Assembly (NCBI RefSeq): GCF_032814565.1
Contig: NZ_CP136521.1
Location: forward strand, 2,266,501 to 2,330,500
Source of the DNA: Hwangdonia lutea
GTDB lineage: Bacteria; Bacteroidota; Bacteroidia; Flavobacteriales; Flavobacteriaceae
Reading direction: 5' to 3'
DNA: 64,000 bases
Numbering within the stretch: the stretch's first letter is position 1; the number at the start of each line of letters is the position of its first letter. This document shows positions 45,630 to 54,397 of this stretch, piece after piece. A model generated the notes under the pieces. It was not told the DNA's origin. It ran no database searches and saw nothing but the letters and a program-made list of their open reading frames with translations. The position numbers and the translations under genes were made by a program.

Positions 45630-45777
45630 TATTGTGTGTTTTTATAGAATTGTCAAAAAATTGAGCTGCAAATTTACGAATTTTTAGGCATTTAAAAATT
45701 GCATCGGGTATTAATTTGAAGTTAATATTTGTTCATTTTTTTGTAAGTTGCCAAACCGTTTTAAGACTACAGCTTTT

Positions 45778-46503
45778 ATGTGTACAGTAACTTTAATTCC
45801 TAAAGGTGAAAATGATTTTGTGCTCACTACAAATCGAGATGAAGCACCAGATAGAGCATCCTTAAAACCTGATTTTTATACAATTAAGAATACTAAATTG
45901 CTATTTCCGAAAGATGAATTATCCGGCGGAACCTGGATTGGTGCGAGCGAAAAAAACAGGGTGGTTTGTGTGCTTAATGGCGGATTTACTTACCATGAAC
46001 GAAAAGCACCATACAGGTTGAGCAGAGGCGTAGTAGCCAACCATATAATGCTTGCTGATGATTTACACGACACCATTAATTCTTACAATTTTAAAGGTAT
46101 AGAGCCGTTTACCATGATAATTGCAGATTGGAATAAGGGTTTAACATTTTACGAATTGGTTTGGGATGGCACCGATAAACATTTTAAAACATTGCCTTTG
46201 GAACCTCAAATTTGGTCGTCCTCATCGTTGTATTCTGAAGCTATGAAAACCGAACGTTTACAATGGTTTGAAGATTTTAATACGGAATACGATTTGAATA
46301 AAAACACAATATTAAAATTCCATAAAACTGCTGGAAAAAATAATGATGACTATGGTGTGATTATGGATCGCGGCTTTGTGAAAACAACTAGCATTACACA
46401 AATTGAAAAGTTGAAAAACACTTTGGAAATGCGTTACGAAAGTCTTTTGGGCCATAGCGTTTCATCAAAAACATTTTATATCCCACAAACCGTTAATGAG
46501 TAA
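45778..46503 (+). CDS. NRDE-family (TANGO2-like) protein
   Basis: The protein is 241 residues from ATG 45778, chosen because it begins MCTVTLIP with the conserved Cys2 of the family; an upstream TTG frame from 45748 would hide it. The family signature NRDE appears in VLTTNRDEAPDR, followed by GGTWIGASEKNRVVCVLNG and a C-terminal SSSSLYSEAMKTERLQWF. TANGO2-related proteins have an N-terminal-nucleophile-hydrolase-like fold and have been linked to heme or lipid metabolism in other organisms; the bacterial role is unclear. The last eight bases overlap the DUF6695 gene. Confidence 0.88.
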   Translation: MCTVTLIPKGENDFVLTTNRDEAPDRASLKPDFYTIKNTKLLFPKDELSGGTWIGASEKNRVVCVLNGGFTYHERKAPYRLSRGVVANHIMLADDLHDTINSYNFKGIEPFTMIIADWNKGLTFYELVWDGTDKHFKTLPLEPQIWSSSSLYSEAMKTERLQWFEDFNTEYDLNKNTILKFHKTAGKNNDDYGVIMDRGFVKTTSITQIEKLKNTLEMRYESLLGHSVSSKTFYIPQTVNE

Positions 46504-47488
46504 TTCCGGTATTATTTTAACCCTTGCTTATCCAGAAACCATTGTTATGATTTCCGAGGAGTGGTTCTCACCGTTTTTACGTTTTATTGGCGTGGGTAAA
46601 AAGAATTATTTGCGCGCAGGACATGCCGCTTTGGTATTGATTGACAAAGAAACGGGCGTTTTGGAATACCATGATTTTGGACGCTATATTACACCCGAAC
46701 CCAACGGTCGTGTTCGTGGAAATGATACCGATACCGAGTTACGTTTTCCGTTAAAAGCGGAAATAGAAAATGATACGATTACAAATTTAGATGCCATACT
46801 AAAATTTTTAGGCACACATCCTAAATTAACTCACGGCGATGGTAAATTGGTAGCTTCGGTTTGTAATGCCATAAATTACCAAAAGGCTCGAATCCATATT
46901 ACCAACATGCAAAACAAGCATTTTATTAAATATGCGGCATTTATTAAAAATGGTTGCAATTGCGCACGTTTTGTAACGGATACCCTAATTGCGTCGGTAA
47001 CGGACTTAAAAATTACAAAGGCACTAAAAAATTCTAAATGGTTTACACCAAGTACGGTGGGCAATGTGTTGTTGGCCGATACGGAAAATCAGGTTTTCGA
47101 AGTTTCTCAAACAGGTAAAATCTCAGCTTTTAAAGGTTCGCAACAAAGCGAAAATGTACGCTGCTTTTTAGACAAATTGAAAGACCATAAAGTCAATTTA
47201 ATAGGCACGCAAATATCAAAACCTGTTGACGGTTTGCATGAAAAAGCACAATGGCTTTCCGGAATTGCTGCGGGTGCGTGGTTTGAATTGCATGATTTAG
47301 GAAATAAAACCGAATATAGGTTTAGGCGTATCTCGCCTTACGGTAATATAGATTGCGATGCTGTGTTTAAAGTTGAAGATGATACTTTTGATTATAATTT
47401 AGGATACCAATTTGTGCATTATTCTAATTGTAAGTTTTTTAATGTGGAGCAAAATGGACGGGTTTTTAGGTTTGAGCGGAAAGTTTAA
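46496..47488 (+). CDS. DUF6695 family protein
   Basis: The 330-residue protein starts MSNSGIILTLAYPETIVMIS and continues with LRFIGVGKKNYLRAGHAALVLI and YHDFGRYITPEPNGRVRG, segments I recognise as characteristic of the Bacteroidota DUF6695 family. Conserved His, Asp and Cys positions (RAGHA, GCNCARFVTDTL) recall the NlpC/P60-like or DUF4105-type cysteine-peptidase folds, but this is only a suggestion. It has no signal peptide. It overlaps the NRDE gene and probably works with it. Confidence 0.75.
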   Translation: MSNSGIILTLAYPETIVMISEEWFSPFLRFIGVGKKNYLRAGHAALVLIDKETGVLEYHDFGRYITPEPNGRVRGNDTDTELRFPLKAEIENDTITNLDAILKFLGTHPKLTHGDGKLVASVCNAINYQKARIHITNMQNKHFIKYAAFIKNGCNCARFVTDTLIASVTDLKITKALKNSKWFTPSTVGNVLLADTENQVFEVSQTGKISAFKGSQQSENVRCFLDKLKDHKVNLIGTQISKPVDGLHEKAQWLSGIAAGAWFELHDLGNKTEYRFRRISPYGNIDCDAVFKVEDDTFDYNLGYQFVHYSNCKFFNVEQNGRVFRFERKV

Positions 47489-47494
47489 TCTGTT

Positions 47495-47526
47495 CGTCAT
47501 TCTGAGCGAAGCGCGAGAATCTGTTT
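47495..47526. repeat. REP palindrome CGTCATTCTGAGCGAAGCGCGAG
   Basis: The sequence continues AATCTGTTT. Almost the same unit occurs at 58981-59010, and a loop-swapped form is at 57952-57995. From 47527 to 47988 (462 bases) no gene is convincing. The stretch holds a CCTTCGATTGCGCTCAGG segment (inverse of the GAGCGCAGTCGAAG motif) and a small TTCCGA/TCGGAA hairpin near 47789. Confidence 0.7.
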
Positions 47527-47988
47527 ATTTAATAAATTAAATATTTGCTTCTGTAGGTTTTGTGCCTTTTGTTTTTCGTATTGGTGATTTAAAAATATTT
47601 TGACACCTAATTTTAAAGTTCATTTTGCCTTGATGCAAAACCCTTCGATTGCGCTCAGGATAAACCAAGCCAAAAAATCATATCAATCTAAGGAAACTCC
47701 TGCGGAACATGCGCTTTCAAAACTTCATGCTTATAGCTTCGCTTTGCACTTCCGTTTTTTCGCTCATTATTTCTGCAGATTGATGATTCCGACTATATCG
47801 GAATTTGGGACTTGACTTTTTGTTGAGTTTGTTTTTAGTTCCGAATCTATTTTTAATTTTATGAATTCTGGTTTTTGCGGATAAGAAAGTGACTTAACAC
47901 TAGCATATTATGTATTACAGCAACACTATTTTTAAAACAAACAAAACATTGTGAGACATTTGAAAATGTTGTGGTAATCTTTTTATCG

Positions 47989-49164
47989 CTATTCGAAAAC
48001 TATCTTCTCTAATTCAATAGACTTTTCAATACCTTGATTATTTAAAAATACAACCGTTATTCTCTGTTTGTTTTTAAAACTATACCCATTCAAATAACCA
48101 AAACAGTCTTCATCAATATTATTAGTAGAAACATTATTAATTGATAAAACTTTATCGCCAGAGCGCATGCCTAAACGTTGTGCATCAGAGTTATCCAGCA
48201 CCCATTTTATTTTATAATAGCCGTTTTGTATGGCAACATCAAATCCAAATGTTTTAAATGGTTCAATCTTTTGGTTTGGTTTGTAAGGTTTAAAATAAAA
48301 CCACCCGTTTTTATAATCGAGAGTAACAGCGCCATATTTTAAAATGCGAGCTCCAATTCGTGGTGCACTAATTTTAGAAAATTGCGAATAAAAATCATTA
48401 AATGTTGTGCTGCCTAATTGTAAACTTTTCACTTTTTCTTTATAGCGGTTGGAGATTTTTATATCGTCCATTGAAACGCCAAAAGAGAATTCTCCAGTAA
48501 ATTTAAGAGCTTTGTTTGTGTTAGATTTAGTTAACCTTTTTTCCACATTGTTAGTTTTTGGGCTATAAAAATCACCAGAACCAGAATCGAATTCTATATA
48601 TTCTTTTTTGCCATTTAGCCTTAATTGTAGGTTAGGCAATCCGCGATGACTCAGTTTCATTTTTGTTCTATTACTTTTATTAACTTCAATAATATGTTCG
48701 TTTTCTGTAAGACGAAACGTTTTTGTAGCATAATTAAAATGTAAAATGACTTTATCGAAAAAATCTCGCCCAATCATTCCGTCTAATTCAAAACAGCTGT
48801 AAGGATATTTACTATGCAAATCGCTTACAATGGCTTTTCGGTTTTTAAAAGACCAATTGCCAAGTTTAATTTCTGGAACGATTACTGATTTTATTTCAAC
48901 TTCCTTTCTGTTAATGTCTACAATAGTGATAGATTTTGTTTGGTTGAAATTAAATTGGTTTTGAACCTCTTCTGAAATTTCAAAAATGCCTCCCGTGTCA
49001 ACAAGAAATCTGAACGTTTTATTACCAATTTGAACGGGAATAATTATTTTTTCTTTAATGAGCTCGAAAGACATGTTTCCGGTGTCGTTATTTTTTTCAA
49101 TTTTTTGGGTATTGGGTTTTTGAATAACAAAACATAGTGCTATAAGAAAAGTTATTAATTTCAT
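47989..49164 (-). CDS. Retropepsin-like aspartyl protease with C-terminal PDZ domain
   Basis: The 391-residue protein has a weak N-terminal signal segment (MKLITFLIALCFVIQ). It carries two pepsin-like half domains, with the first catalytic triad D56-T-G (FLVDTGGIFEIS) and a second DSG (YIEFDSGSGDFYS, about 195-207), followed by a PDZ domain from about residue 300 (KIKWVLDNSDAQRLGMRSGDKVLSINN). The same layout is found in Bacteroidota aspartyl protease/PDZ proteins, presumably periplasmic or surface proteases. No partner gene is adjacent. Confidence 0.85.
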   Translation of the reverse strand: MKLITFLIALCFVIQKPNTQKIEKNNDTGNMSFELIKEKIIIPVQIGNKTFRFLVDTGGIFEISEEVQNQFNFNQTKSITIVDINRKEVEIKSVIVPEIKLGNWSFKNRKAIVSDLHSKYPYSCFELDGMIGRDFFDKVILHFNYATKTFRLTENEHIIEVNKSNRTKMKLSHRGLPNLQLRLNGKKEYIEFDSGSGDFYSPKTNNVEKRLTKSNTNKALKFTGEFSFGVSMDDIKISNRYKEKVKSLQLGSTTFNDFYSQFSKISAPRIGARILKYGAVTLDYKNGWFYFKPYKPNQKIEPFKTFGFDVAIQNGYYKIKWVLDNSDAQRLGMRSGDKVLSINNVSTNNIDEDCFGYLNGYSFKNKQRITVVFLNNQGIEKSIELEKIVFE

Positions 49165-49297
49165 TTTTTGAATTTAGGATGTAATTATTAAAACAGCTAA
49201 TTGATGACATGTTTTATATCAAATATAAACAAATGCTTGTAAATAAAAATGGGATGTTTAATGGTTTTTTAATACGATTAAGTTTAGTTGCTAACCC

Positions 49298-49375
49298 GCG
49301 TTAGGGATTGCAGCGGCATCCTTTTTTGAGGCACGAGAAAAAGATATAGCGAAAAGCCCGACCCTTGGGTAACGC
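49298..49375 (-). repeat. Dispersed structured repeat, copy 4
   Basis: Read on the minus strand it runs GCGTTACCCAAGGGTCGGGC to CAATCCCTAACGC. The first hairpin is ACCC-AA-GGGT (49361-49370). A second is formed by ATCTTTTT and AAAAAAGGAT around a C-rich loop. It lies in the 242-base spacer between the protease and apaG. Confidence 0.8.
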
Positions 49376-49406
49376 TATAAAAAATAATAAAATCAGATTT
49401 AATCTG

Positions 49407-49793
49407 TTAGTTTATCGCAAAAGGTGCGCTTAACTTAAAGGTTGGAATGGTGACTTGAAACTTTTTTGTGGTGGTAAAGTTTACCATATGGTAATGGCCT
49501 TTCATGGCGCCAAAAGGTGAAGTTAATAAACAGCCTGAAGAATAGGTATGCGATTCGCCTGGTTTTAAAACCGGTTTTTCGCCAATTACACCTTCGCCAG
49601 TAACCGTTTCAACATTGTTTAGGGCGTCCATAATTTCCCAATGGCGCGCATAAAGTTGCACCGAATCTTTGCTTTGATTTTCGATGGTTACGGTGTAACC
49701 GAAGGCGTATTGGATTTTATAATTTTTATAAAATGAGCCTTCGAAATTGGTTTCGACCGAAATTTTTATGCCACTTGTAACTTGTTGAACCAT
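49407..49793 (-). CDS. apaG: ApaG-family protein
   Basis: The 128-residue protein matches the ApaG fibronectin-like fold: VTSGIKISVETNFEGSFY, YAFGYTVTIENQS, VQLYARHWEIMDALNN, VTGEGVIGEKPVLKPGES and the F-G-rich CLLTSPFGAMKGHYHMV. The protein is often annotated as a Co2+/Mg2+ efflux factor from enterobacterial genetics; the molecular role is uncertain. It stands alone. Confidence 0.92.
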   Translation of the reverse strand: MVQQVTSGIKISVETNFEGSFYKNYKIQYAFGYTVTIENQSKDSVQLYARHWEIMDALNNVETVTGEGVIGEKPVLKPGESHTYSSGCLLTSPFGAMKGHYHMVNFTTTKKFQVTIPTFKLSAPFAIN

Positions 49794-49910
49794 GTTAACT
49801 ATTGATATACAATGCGTTTAGTTGGCTAAAATAATGAATATTACACGAGAATAACAAAATTTAACATCAACGATTAAAAATATTAGTTGAATGGTGATTT
49901 TATGGGGCTT

Positions 49911-51173
49911 TTAGTTTGAGATATTAACGGAGCTGCCTTCGCCCAAACCGATGATTTTATCGTAGCGTGCGCCCAAGTCCCGATAATACACAATTACTTT
50001 ATAGTTATTTTCGGTTTGGTAAAAATTGCCACTTATGGCGCCTTCGTCTAGCTTGCCGTTATTTAAAACGACATATTTGTAGTTGTAAAACCCTTGTTTT
50101 AGTAATAGCGGTTTTGTGAATACTTGGTTGTACTCATCGTAAATCATTTTGGTGCTTTCATCAATGGCATAATTGTTAAAGTTACCATATATATGTATAG
50201 ATTTATTTTTTAAATCGTCACCCCGAAAGCTGTTAGGAACAATCAACGAAAAATGTACCCAAACATAATCGGCTTCAATACTGGGGTCGTCGGCATCAAT
50301 AGTGGTTATTAAATAATTACCGTTAATATCGGGGTTGTAGGTGTAGGGTTTGCTGGCTCTTTCGGTGTTTGTAAATAAATAGTTGTGGTACAGGTCTTGT
50401 AAATCTATTTGCCTAACGCCAATATTCGCGGCTCTAATATCCTTGTTTTCAAAATACAGGTATTCGTTTCCGCCCCAAAAACTAGACTCGGTATCGTATT
50501 TGAAAATTAGTTTATTGCCAATGGTGTATTGTGGTTTTAAATTTGAAATGGCGGTGTTTAAATTATTGTTTTGAACCACCAGCGTTTTTACATTTTGTTT
50601 GGGATTGTTAAATTGCATGCTGTTTGATGAAATAACAATTTCAACACGCTGTTTTTCGTCAATAAACTGCACATCTCTAGAGCGTTTTATGCTAACGCCA
50701 ACATTGGTTTTGTTTTCGTAAATCATAAATTTTCTTGAGAACACAAGCTCGTCGTCATCATTAAAAACACTTAATAGGTAATTGCCGGAAACCTTTAAGC
50801 GTTTGGTTTGGGCATTAGGAATGGTTAGTTTGTAATGCGAATATATTTGATAGGTGTTTAAGGAATTTTCGTAATTACGGATGCGTTGATTGTCGAACCC
50901 ATCCATATATTCGGATTTTACTAAAATGGAAGGGGTCCAATCAAAATTAAAATGCTCGATTTTATAGTAATAATCTTCTTCATCGCCATTTAGCGCATCA
51001 AATTCCAGCACCACATATTCCCCCAATTTTAAAATAGGAAGCTGACTTTCTTTAGTGTTGCTTTTAAAAGCAATGGTTTTAATATAATCTGGAGGATTAA
51101 CTTCTTGGATTTGACCAAAAAAATATTGAGGAAACCATGTAAAAAGTAAAAGTAGGGTAAGATTAAATCTCAT
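49911..51173 (-). CDS. DUF5103 protein, type IX secretion Plug-like
   Basis: The 420-residue protein has a signal peptide (cleavage near YFFGQ) and starts NPPDYIKTIAFKSN. The DUF5103 pattern follows: LGEYVVLEFDALNGDEEDYYYKIEHFNFDW, DGFDNQRIRNYENSLNTYQIYSHY and SSFWGGNEYLYFENKDIR. In Flavobacterium johnsoniae a member of this family plugs the periplasmic side of the SprA translocon. Its location upstream of and divergent from nqrA is conserved in my recollection of related genomes. A minus-strand TAAATTTG box lies at 51203-51210. Confidence 0.82.
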   Translation of the reverse strand: MRFNLTLLLLFTWFPQYFFGQIQEVNPPDYIKTIAFKSNTKESQLPILKLGEYVVLEFDALNGDEEDYYYKIEHFNFDWTPSILVKSEYMDGFDNQRIRNYENSLNTYQIYSHYKLTIPNAQTKRLKVSGNYLLSVFNDDDELVFSRKFMIYENKTNVGVSIKRSRDVQFIDEKQRVEIVISSNSMQFNNPKQNVKTLVVQNNNLNTAISNLKPQYTIGNKLIFKYDTESSFWGGNEYLYFENKDIRAANIGVRQIDLQDLYHNYLFTNTERASKPYTYNPDINGNYLITTIDADDPSIEADYVWVHFSLIVPNSFRGDDLKNKSIHIYGNFNNYAIDESTKMIYDEYNQVFTKPLLLKQGFYNYKYVVLNNGKLDEGAISGNFYQTENNYKVIVYYRDLGARYDKIIGLGEGSSVNISN

Positions 51174-51297
51174 TAATAATAGTAGTTTTGTGTAAATATA
51201 AACAAATTTAATGCCTAAAAATTGCGATTGGACTTTAAGTAAACGTTTGCGTGCAAAATTATGTCTAAATTATTATGAAAACTGTATATTTAATTCG

Positions 51298-51305
51298 TAT
51301 TTTTG
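51298..51305 (+). promoter_or_regulatory. Putative -7 box (TATTTTTG) of the nqr operon
   Basis: A TAnnTTTG match lies 38 bases before the nqrA ATG at 51344. A longer in-frame start at 51275 lies upstream of this box, so it is unlikely to be used. No -33 TTG is at normal spacing. Confidence 0.4.
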
Positions 51306-51343
51306 CCCCGATTTTTAGACAATTAACTTCAATAAAAATAAAT

Positions 51344-52699
51344 ATGTCAAACGACATTCATATTAAAAAAGGTCTGGACATTAAACTTAAGGGTGAAGCT
51401 GAGAAAATCGTTGAACAAGCGGTTGTAAGCAACTACTTCACCATAAGACCAGAAGATTTTCATGGCGTTATCCCAAAACTTGTTGTAAAAGAAGGAGCTA
51501 CAGTTAAAGCTGGAGACACTTTGTATTTTGATAAGTCTAACGAAGACATCAAATTCGCTTCACCGGTTTCGGGAAAAGTCTTGGAAATAGTTCGCGGACC
51601 CAAAAGACGCATTGATGCCATTAGAATTGAAGCTGATAAAACGCAGTCTTATCAAGATTATGGAACTTTTAACTTGGATGCAGCAACTGAAGATTCGGTT
51701 AAAACACATTTGTTGGCATCGGGTTGTTGGCCGTTTGTAAAACAACGTCCGTATGATGTTGTTGCAAACCCAAACAAGTCGCCAAAAGCGATTTTTATTT
51801 CGGGTTATGCAAGCGCACCATTAGCAGCCGATTTAGATTTTACCTTACAAGGTAAAGAAGCAGAATTACAAGCCGCAGTTACCGCGCTAGCTAAACTAAC
51901 GGAAGGTAAAGTGCATGTATCGGTTGGGAAAAAATCCAATTCGCCATTAGCGGGTCTATCGGGTATTACACTGCATAAAGTTTCTGGTCCGCATCCATCT
52001 GGAAATGTGGGGACTCAGATAAATAAAATAGACCCTGTAAATAAAGGCGAGGTAGTGTGGACAGTAAATCCACAAGACTTGGTAATAATAGGTGAATTGT
52101 TGCTTACCGGCAAGTTTAATGCCGAACGTATTGTAGCCCTTGTAGGTTCTTCAGTTGAAAAACCAAGATATTTTAAAACTAAAATTGGTAGCGAAGTAGC
52201 TACTATGGTTTACGATAAAGGCATTTCAAAAGATGCTAATGCACGTATAATTTCCGGTAATGTTTTAAGCGGAAAACAGGTAAAGCCAGATGGTAGCTTA
52301 GATTATTACAGTAATGTAATTTCGGTAATTCCAGAAGGCGATGACTATGAGTTTTTTGGATGGAATAAACCTGTTTTTAACAAAGTTTCTACATCCAGAG
52401 CCATGACTTTTTCTTGGTTAAATCCTAAGAAAAAATACGATTTAAATACCAATACCAATGGCGAGCACCGTGCTTTTGTAATTACGGGAACATACGAAGA
52501 AGTTTTTCCTTTGGATATTTATCCGATGCAAATCTTAAAAGCTTGTATGTATCAAGATTTAGATGAAATGGAAGCTTTAGGTATGTACGAAGTAGCTCCT
52601 GAAGATTTTGCGTTAACCGAATTTGTTTGTGTGTCCAAACAACCACATCAAAAAATTATAAGAGAAGGTTTAGACTTAATGCTTAAAGAAATTGGATAA
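51344..52699 (+). CDS. nqrA: Na+-translocating NADH:quinone reductase subunit A
   Basis: NqrA is the peripheral subunit that contacts the quinone site of the six-subunit Na+ pump. From the ATG at 51344 (MSNDIHIKKGLDIKLKGEAE) it is 451 residues, the usual size. It carries RPEDFHGVIPKLVVKEGATVKAGDTLYFDK (lipoyl-like start), FVKQRPYDVVANP, SGPHPSGNVGTQINKIDPV and LDEMEALGMYEVAPEDFALTEF. The frame open from 51275 adds 23 residues that overlap the promoter. A REP palindrome separates it from nqrB. Confidence 0.95.
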   Translation: MSNDIHIKKGLDIKLKGEAEKIVEQAVVSNYFTIRPEDFHGVIPKLVVKEGATVKAGDTLYFDKSNEDIKFASPVSGKVLEIVRGPKRRIDAIRIEADKTQSYQDYGTFNLDAATEDSVKTHLLASGCWPFVKQRPYDVVANPNKSPKAIFISGYASAPLAADLDFTLQGKEAELQAAVTALAKLTEGKVHVSVGKKSNSPLAGLSGITLHKVSGPHPSGNVGTQINKIDPVNKGEVVWTVNPQDLVIIGELLLTGKFNAERIVALVGSSVEKPRYFKTKIGSEVATMVYDKGISKDANARIISGNVLSGKQVKPDGSLDYYSNVISVIPEGDDYEFFGWNKPVFNKVSTSRAMTFSWLNPKKKYDLNTNTNGEHRAFVITGTYEEVFPLDIYPMQILKACMYQDLDEMEALGMYEVAPEDFALTEFVCVSKQPHQKIIREGLDLMLKEIG

Positions 52700-52703
52700 T
52701 AAA

Positions 52704-52731
52704 GTGGTCGCTGAGGTTCTCGAAGCGACAT
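52704..52731. repeat. REP palindrome in the nqrA-nqrB spacer
   Basis: GTCGCT (52707-52712) and AGCGAC (52724-52729) form a stem around GAGGTTCTCGA. It resembles the GTCGCTGAG...TCGAAGCGAC repeats widespread in Bacteroidota. It fills most of the 54-base spacer. Confidence 0.65.
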
Positions 52732-52753
52732 TTTAAAATAATAAACTTGAAAA

Positions 52754-53980
52754 ATGGGTTTAAAAAACAGTTTACATAATTTTAAGGAAAAGAATAAAAA
52801 TAAAAAGTGGATACCCGCATTTAATGCCATCCATACGTTTTTATACCTGCCAAACGAGACCACACACAATGGGACTCATATTAAAGTTGCCGACGATTTA
52901 AAACGTACCATGAACACGGTTATTATGGCTATGGTACCTTGTTTGATTTTTGGTATGTTTAATGCTGGCTATCAGCATCATTTAGCACTTGGTGAAATTC
53001 AAGCCGTTGCCGGAAGTTTCTTTAGTTCAGAGTTTTGGACTATGGATAATTTCTTAGTCGGTTTCTGGAAAATAATTCCACTGGTTATTGTGTCTTACGG
53101 TGTTGGTTTGGGTATTGAATTTATATTCGCCATAATTAACGGACACGAGGTTGAAGAGGGCTATTTGGTAACCGGTATGTTGGTACCGCTTATTGTACCG
53201 GTTGATATTCCGCTTTGGATGTTAGCAGTAGCCGTAATCTTTGGTGTTGTTATCGGAAAAGAGGTTTTTGGTGGCACAGGAATGAATATTCTTAACCCCG
53301 CATTAACCATACGTGCCTTCCTATTCTTTGCATATCCAACTTGGATGAGTGGCGATAAAGTGTGGGTTCACGGTGCTGTTGAGCGCGACCAAATGATTGC
53401 CTCTGGCGAGAATTTAGATGCCATTTCGGGAGAAACCGTTTTAGGAGCTTTAGCTCAAGGTAAAGAAGTCGCTTATTCGGTCTCGGATATGTTTATAGGA
53501 TTTATACCAGGCTCCATTGGAGAGACGTCTACTTTATTGATTCTCTTAGGAGGTTTGTTTTTAATATTTTCCAAAGTAGGAAGTTGGAGAATTATGTTGT
53601 CATCCGCTTTAGGCGCTATCGTGATGGGATTAATATTTAATGCCGTTGTAGATGCTGGCTGGATTACCGAAAGCAGTAAGTTTTACGGATTAATGAGCAC
53701 AACATGGTGGCACCACTTACTTATTGGCGGATTCGCCTTTGGTGCGGTGTTTATGGCTACCGATCCTGTAACCGCATCGCAAACCACCAAAGGAAAATGG
53801 ATATATGGTTTCTTAATAGGATTTATTTCTATTCTAATCCGAGTATTTAACCCAGCATACCCAGAAGGTGTTATGCTAGCCATATTATTAATGAATGTGT
53901 TTGCACCAACAATCGATCATTATATCGTGCAAGGAAATGTTAAGAAAAGAATGAAACGTGTAAAAGTTAAGAGTGCCTAA
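52754..53980 (+). CDS. nqrB: Na+-translocating NADH:quinone reductase subunit B
   Basis: NqrB is the large membrane subunit with a covalent FMN and riboflavin. The 408-residue protein has about nine membrane spans and the marker GGTGMNILNPALTIRAFLFFAYP. The flavinylation-type motif is DAISGET (222-228), with T228 as the likely FMN site; the usual alanine before Thr is replaced by Glu226. The family segment MATDPVTASQTTKGKWIYG is intact. Its last codons and TAA lie inside the left arm of the four-helix cassette. Confidence 0.94.
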   Translation: MGLKNSLHNFKEKNKNKKWIPAFNAIHTFLYLPNETTHNGTHIKVADDLKRTMNTVIMAMVPCLIFGMFNAGYQHHLALGEIQAVAGSFFSSEFWTMDNFLVGFWKIIPLVIVSYGVGLGIEFIFAIINGHEVEEGYLVTGMLVPLIVPVDIPLWMLAVAVIFGVVIGKEVFGGTGMNILNPALTIRAFLFFAYPTWMSGDKVWVHGAVERDQMIASGENLDAISGETVLGALAQGKEVAYSVSDMFIGFIPGSIGETSTLLILLGGLFLIFSKVGSWRIMLSSALGAIVMGLIFNAVVDAGWITESSKFYGLMSTTWWHHLLIGGFAFGAVFMATDPVTASQTTKGKWIYGFLIGFISILIRVFNPAYPEGVMLAILLMNVFAPTIDHYIVQGNVKKRMKRVKVKSA

Positions 53981-54003
53981 AGTGCGCTAAAGTACTTGAA
54001 GTT
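53972..54003. repeat. Left arm of the four-helix gene cassette
   Basis: The arm reads AGTGCCTAA-AGTGCGCTAA-AGTACTTGA-AGTT, a degenerate 9-10 base period. It is the imperfect inverse of the right arm at 54353-54392. It overlaps the nqrB stop codon and ends three bases before the ATG at 54007. Confidence 0.75.
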
Positions 54004-54006
54004 AGA

Positions 54007-54360
54007 ATGACAAATAAAGAGTTTGCTGAAAAATTAGAAAAACGAACTATTGAGTTTGCCATTGAAATTATAAATTTATCAGCAAGTTTGCCAAACACAA
54101 CCGAAGCTTTTGTTTTAAGAAATCAAGTAACAAAATCAGGAACCAGTGTTGGAGCTAATTATAGAGAAGCCAATAGAAGTCGAAGCAAAAAAGATTTTAA
54201 AAATAAAATTAAAATTAGTTTAGGAGAAGCAAGTGAAACAGATTATTGGCTTGAGATAATAGAGGAAATAAATTGGGTAAATAACAATAAAATAAATGAG
54301 TTAAGGAAAGAGGCGAAAGAGCTTTTAGCAATTTTCACATCGATTGCAAACAAACTTTAG
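54007..54360 (+). CDS. Four-helix-bundle protein (23S rRNA intervening-sequence/Avd-like family)
   Basis: The 117-residue protein is all helical, with the family markers TIEFAIEIINLSASLPNT, VLRNQVTKSGTSVGANYREANRSRSKKDF and KIKISLGEASETDYWLEI. The family includes proteins encoded in 23S rRNA intervening sequences and is related to Avd, an accessory protein of diversity-generating retroelements. No reverse transcriptase is present here. The gene interrupts the nqr operon between nqrB and nqrC and is framed by inverted repeat arms, the right one starting inside its stop codon. It seems to be a passenger rather than part of the Na+ pump. Confidence 0.88.
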   Translation: MTNKEFAEKLEKRTIEFAIEIINLSASLPNTTEAFVLRNQVTKSGTSVGANYREANRSRSKKDFKNKIKISLGEASETDYWLEIIEEINWVNNNKINELRKEAKELLAIFTSIANKL

Positions 54361-54392
54361 GCACTTTAAGTACTTTATAATTTTATGAACTT
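54353..54392. repeat. Right arm of the four-helix gene cassette
   Basis: The arm reads AACTTTAGGC-ACTTTAAGT-ACTTTATAA-TTTTATGAACTT. ACTTTAGGCACTTTA is the reverse complement of the left arm's repeating unit. It ends five bases before the ATG of nqrC. Confidence 0.75.
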
Positions 54393-54397
54393 AAAAA

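Noticed and set aside
47600-47815. Plus-strand frame of 71 codons
   Set aside because: It covers inverse REP motifs and a hairpin; no coding-like composition.
51275-51343. Upstream start extending NqrA by 23 residues
   Set aside because: It precedes the putative -7 box at 51298 and NqrA of normal length begins at 51344.
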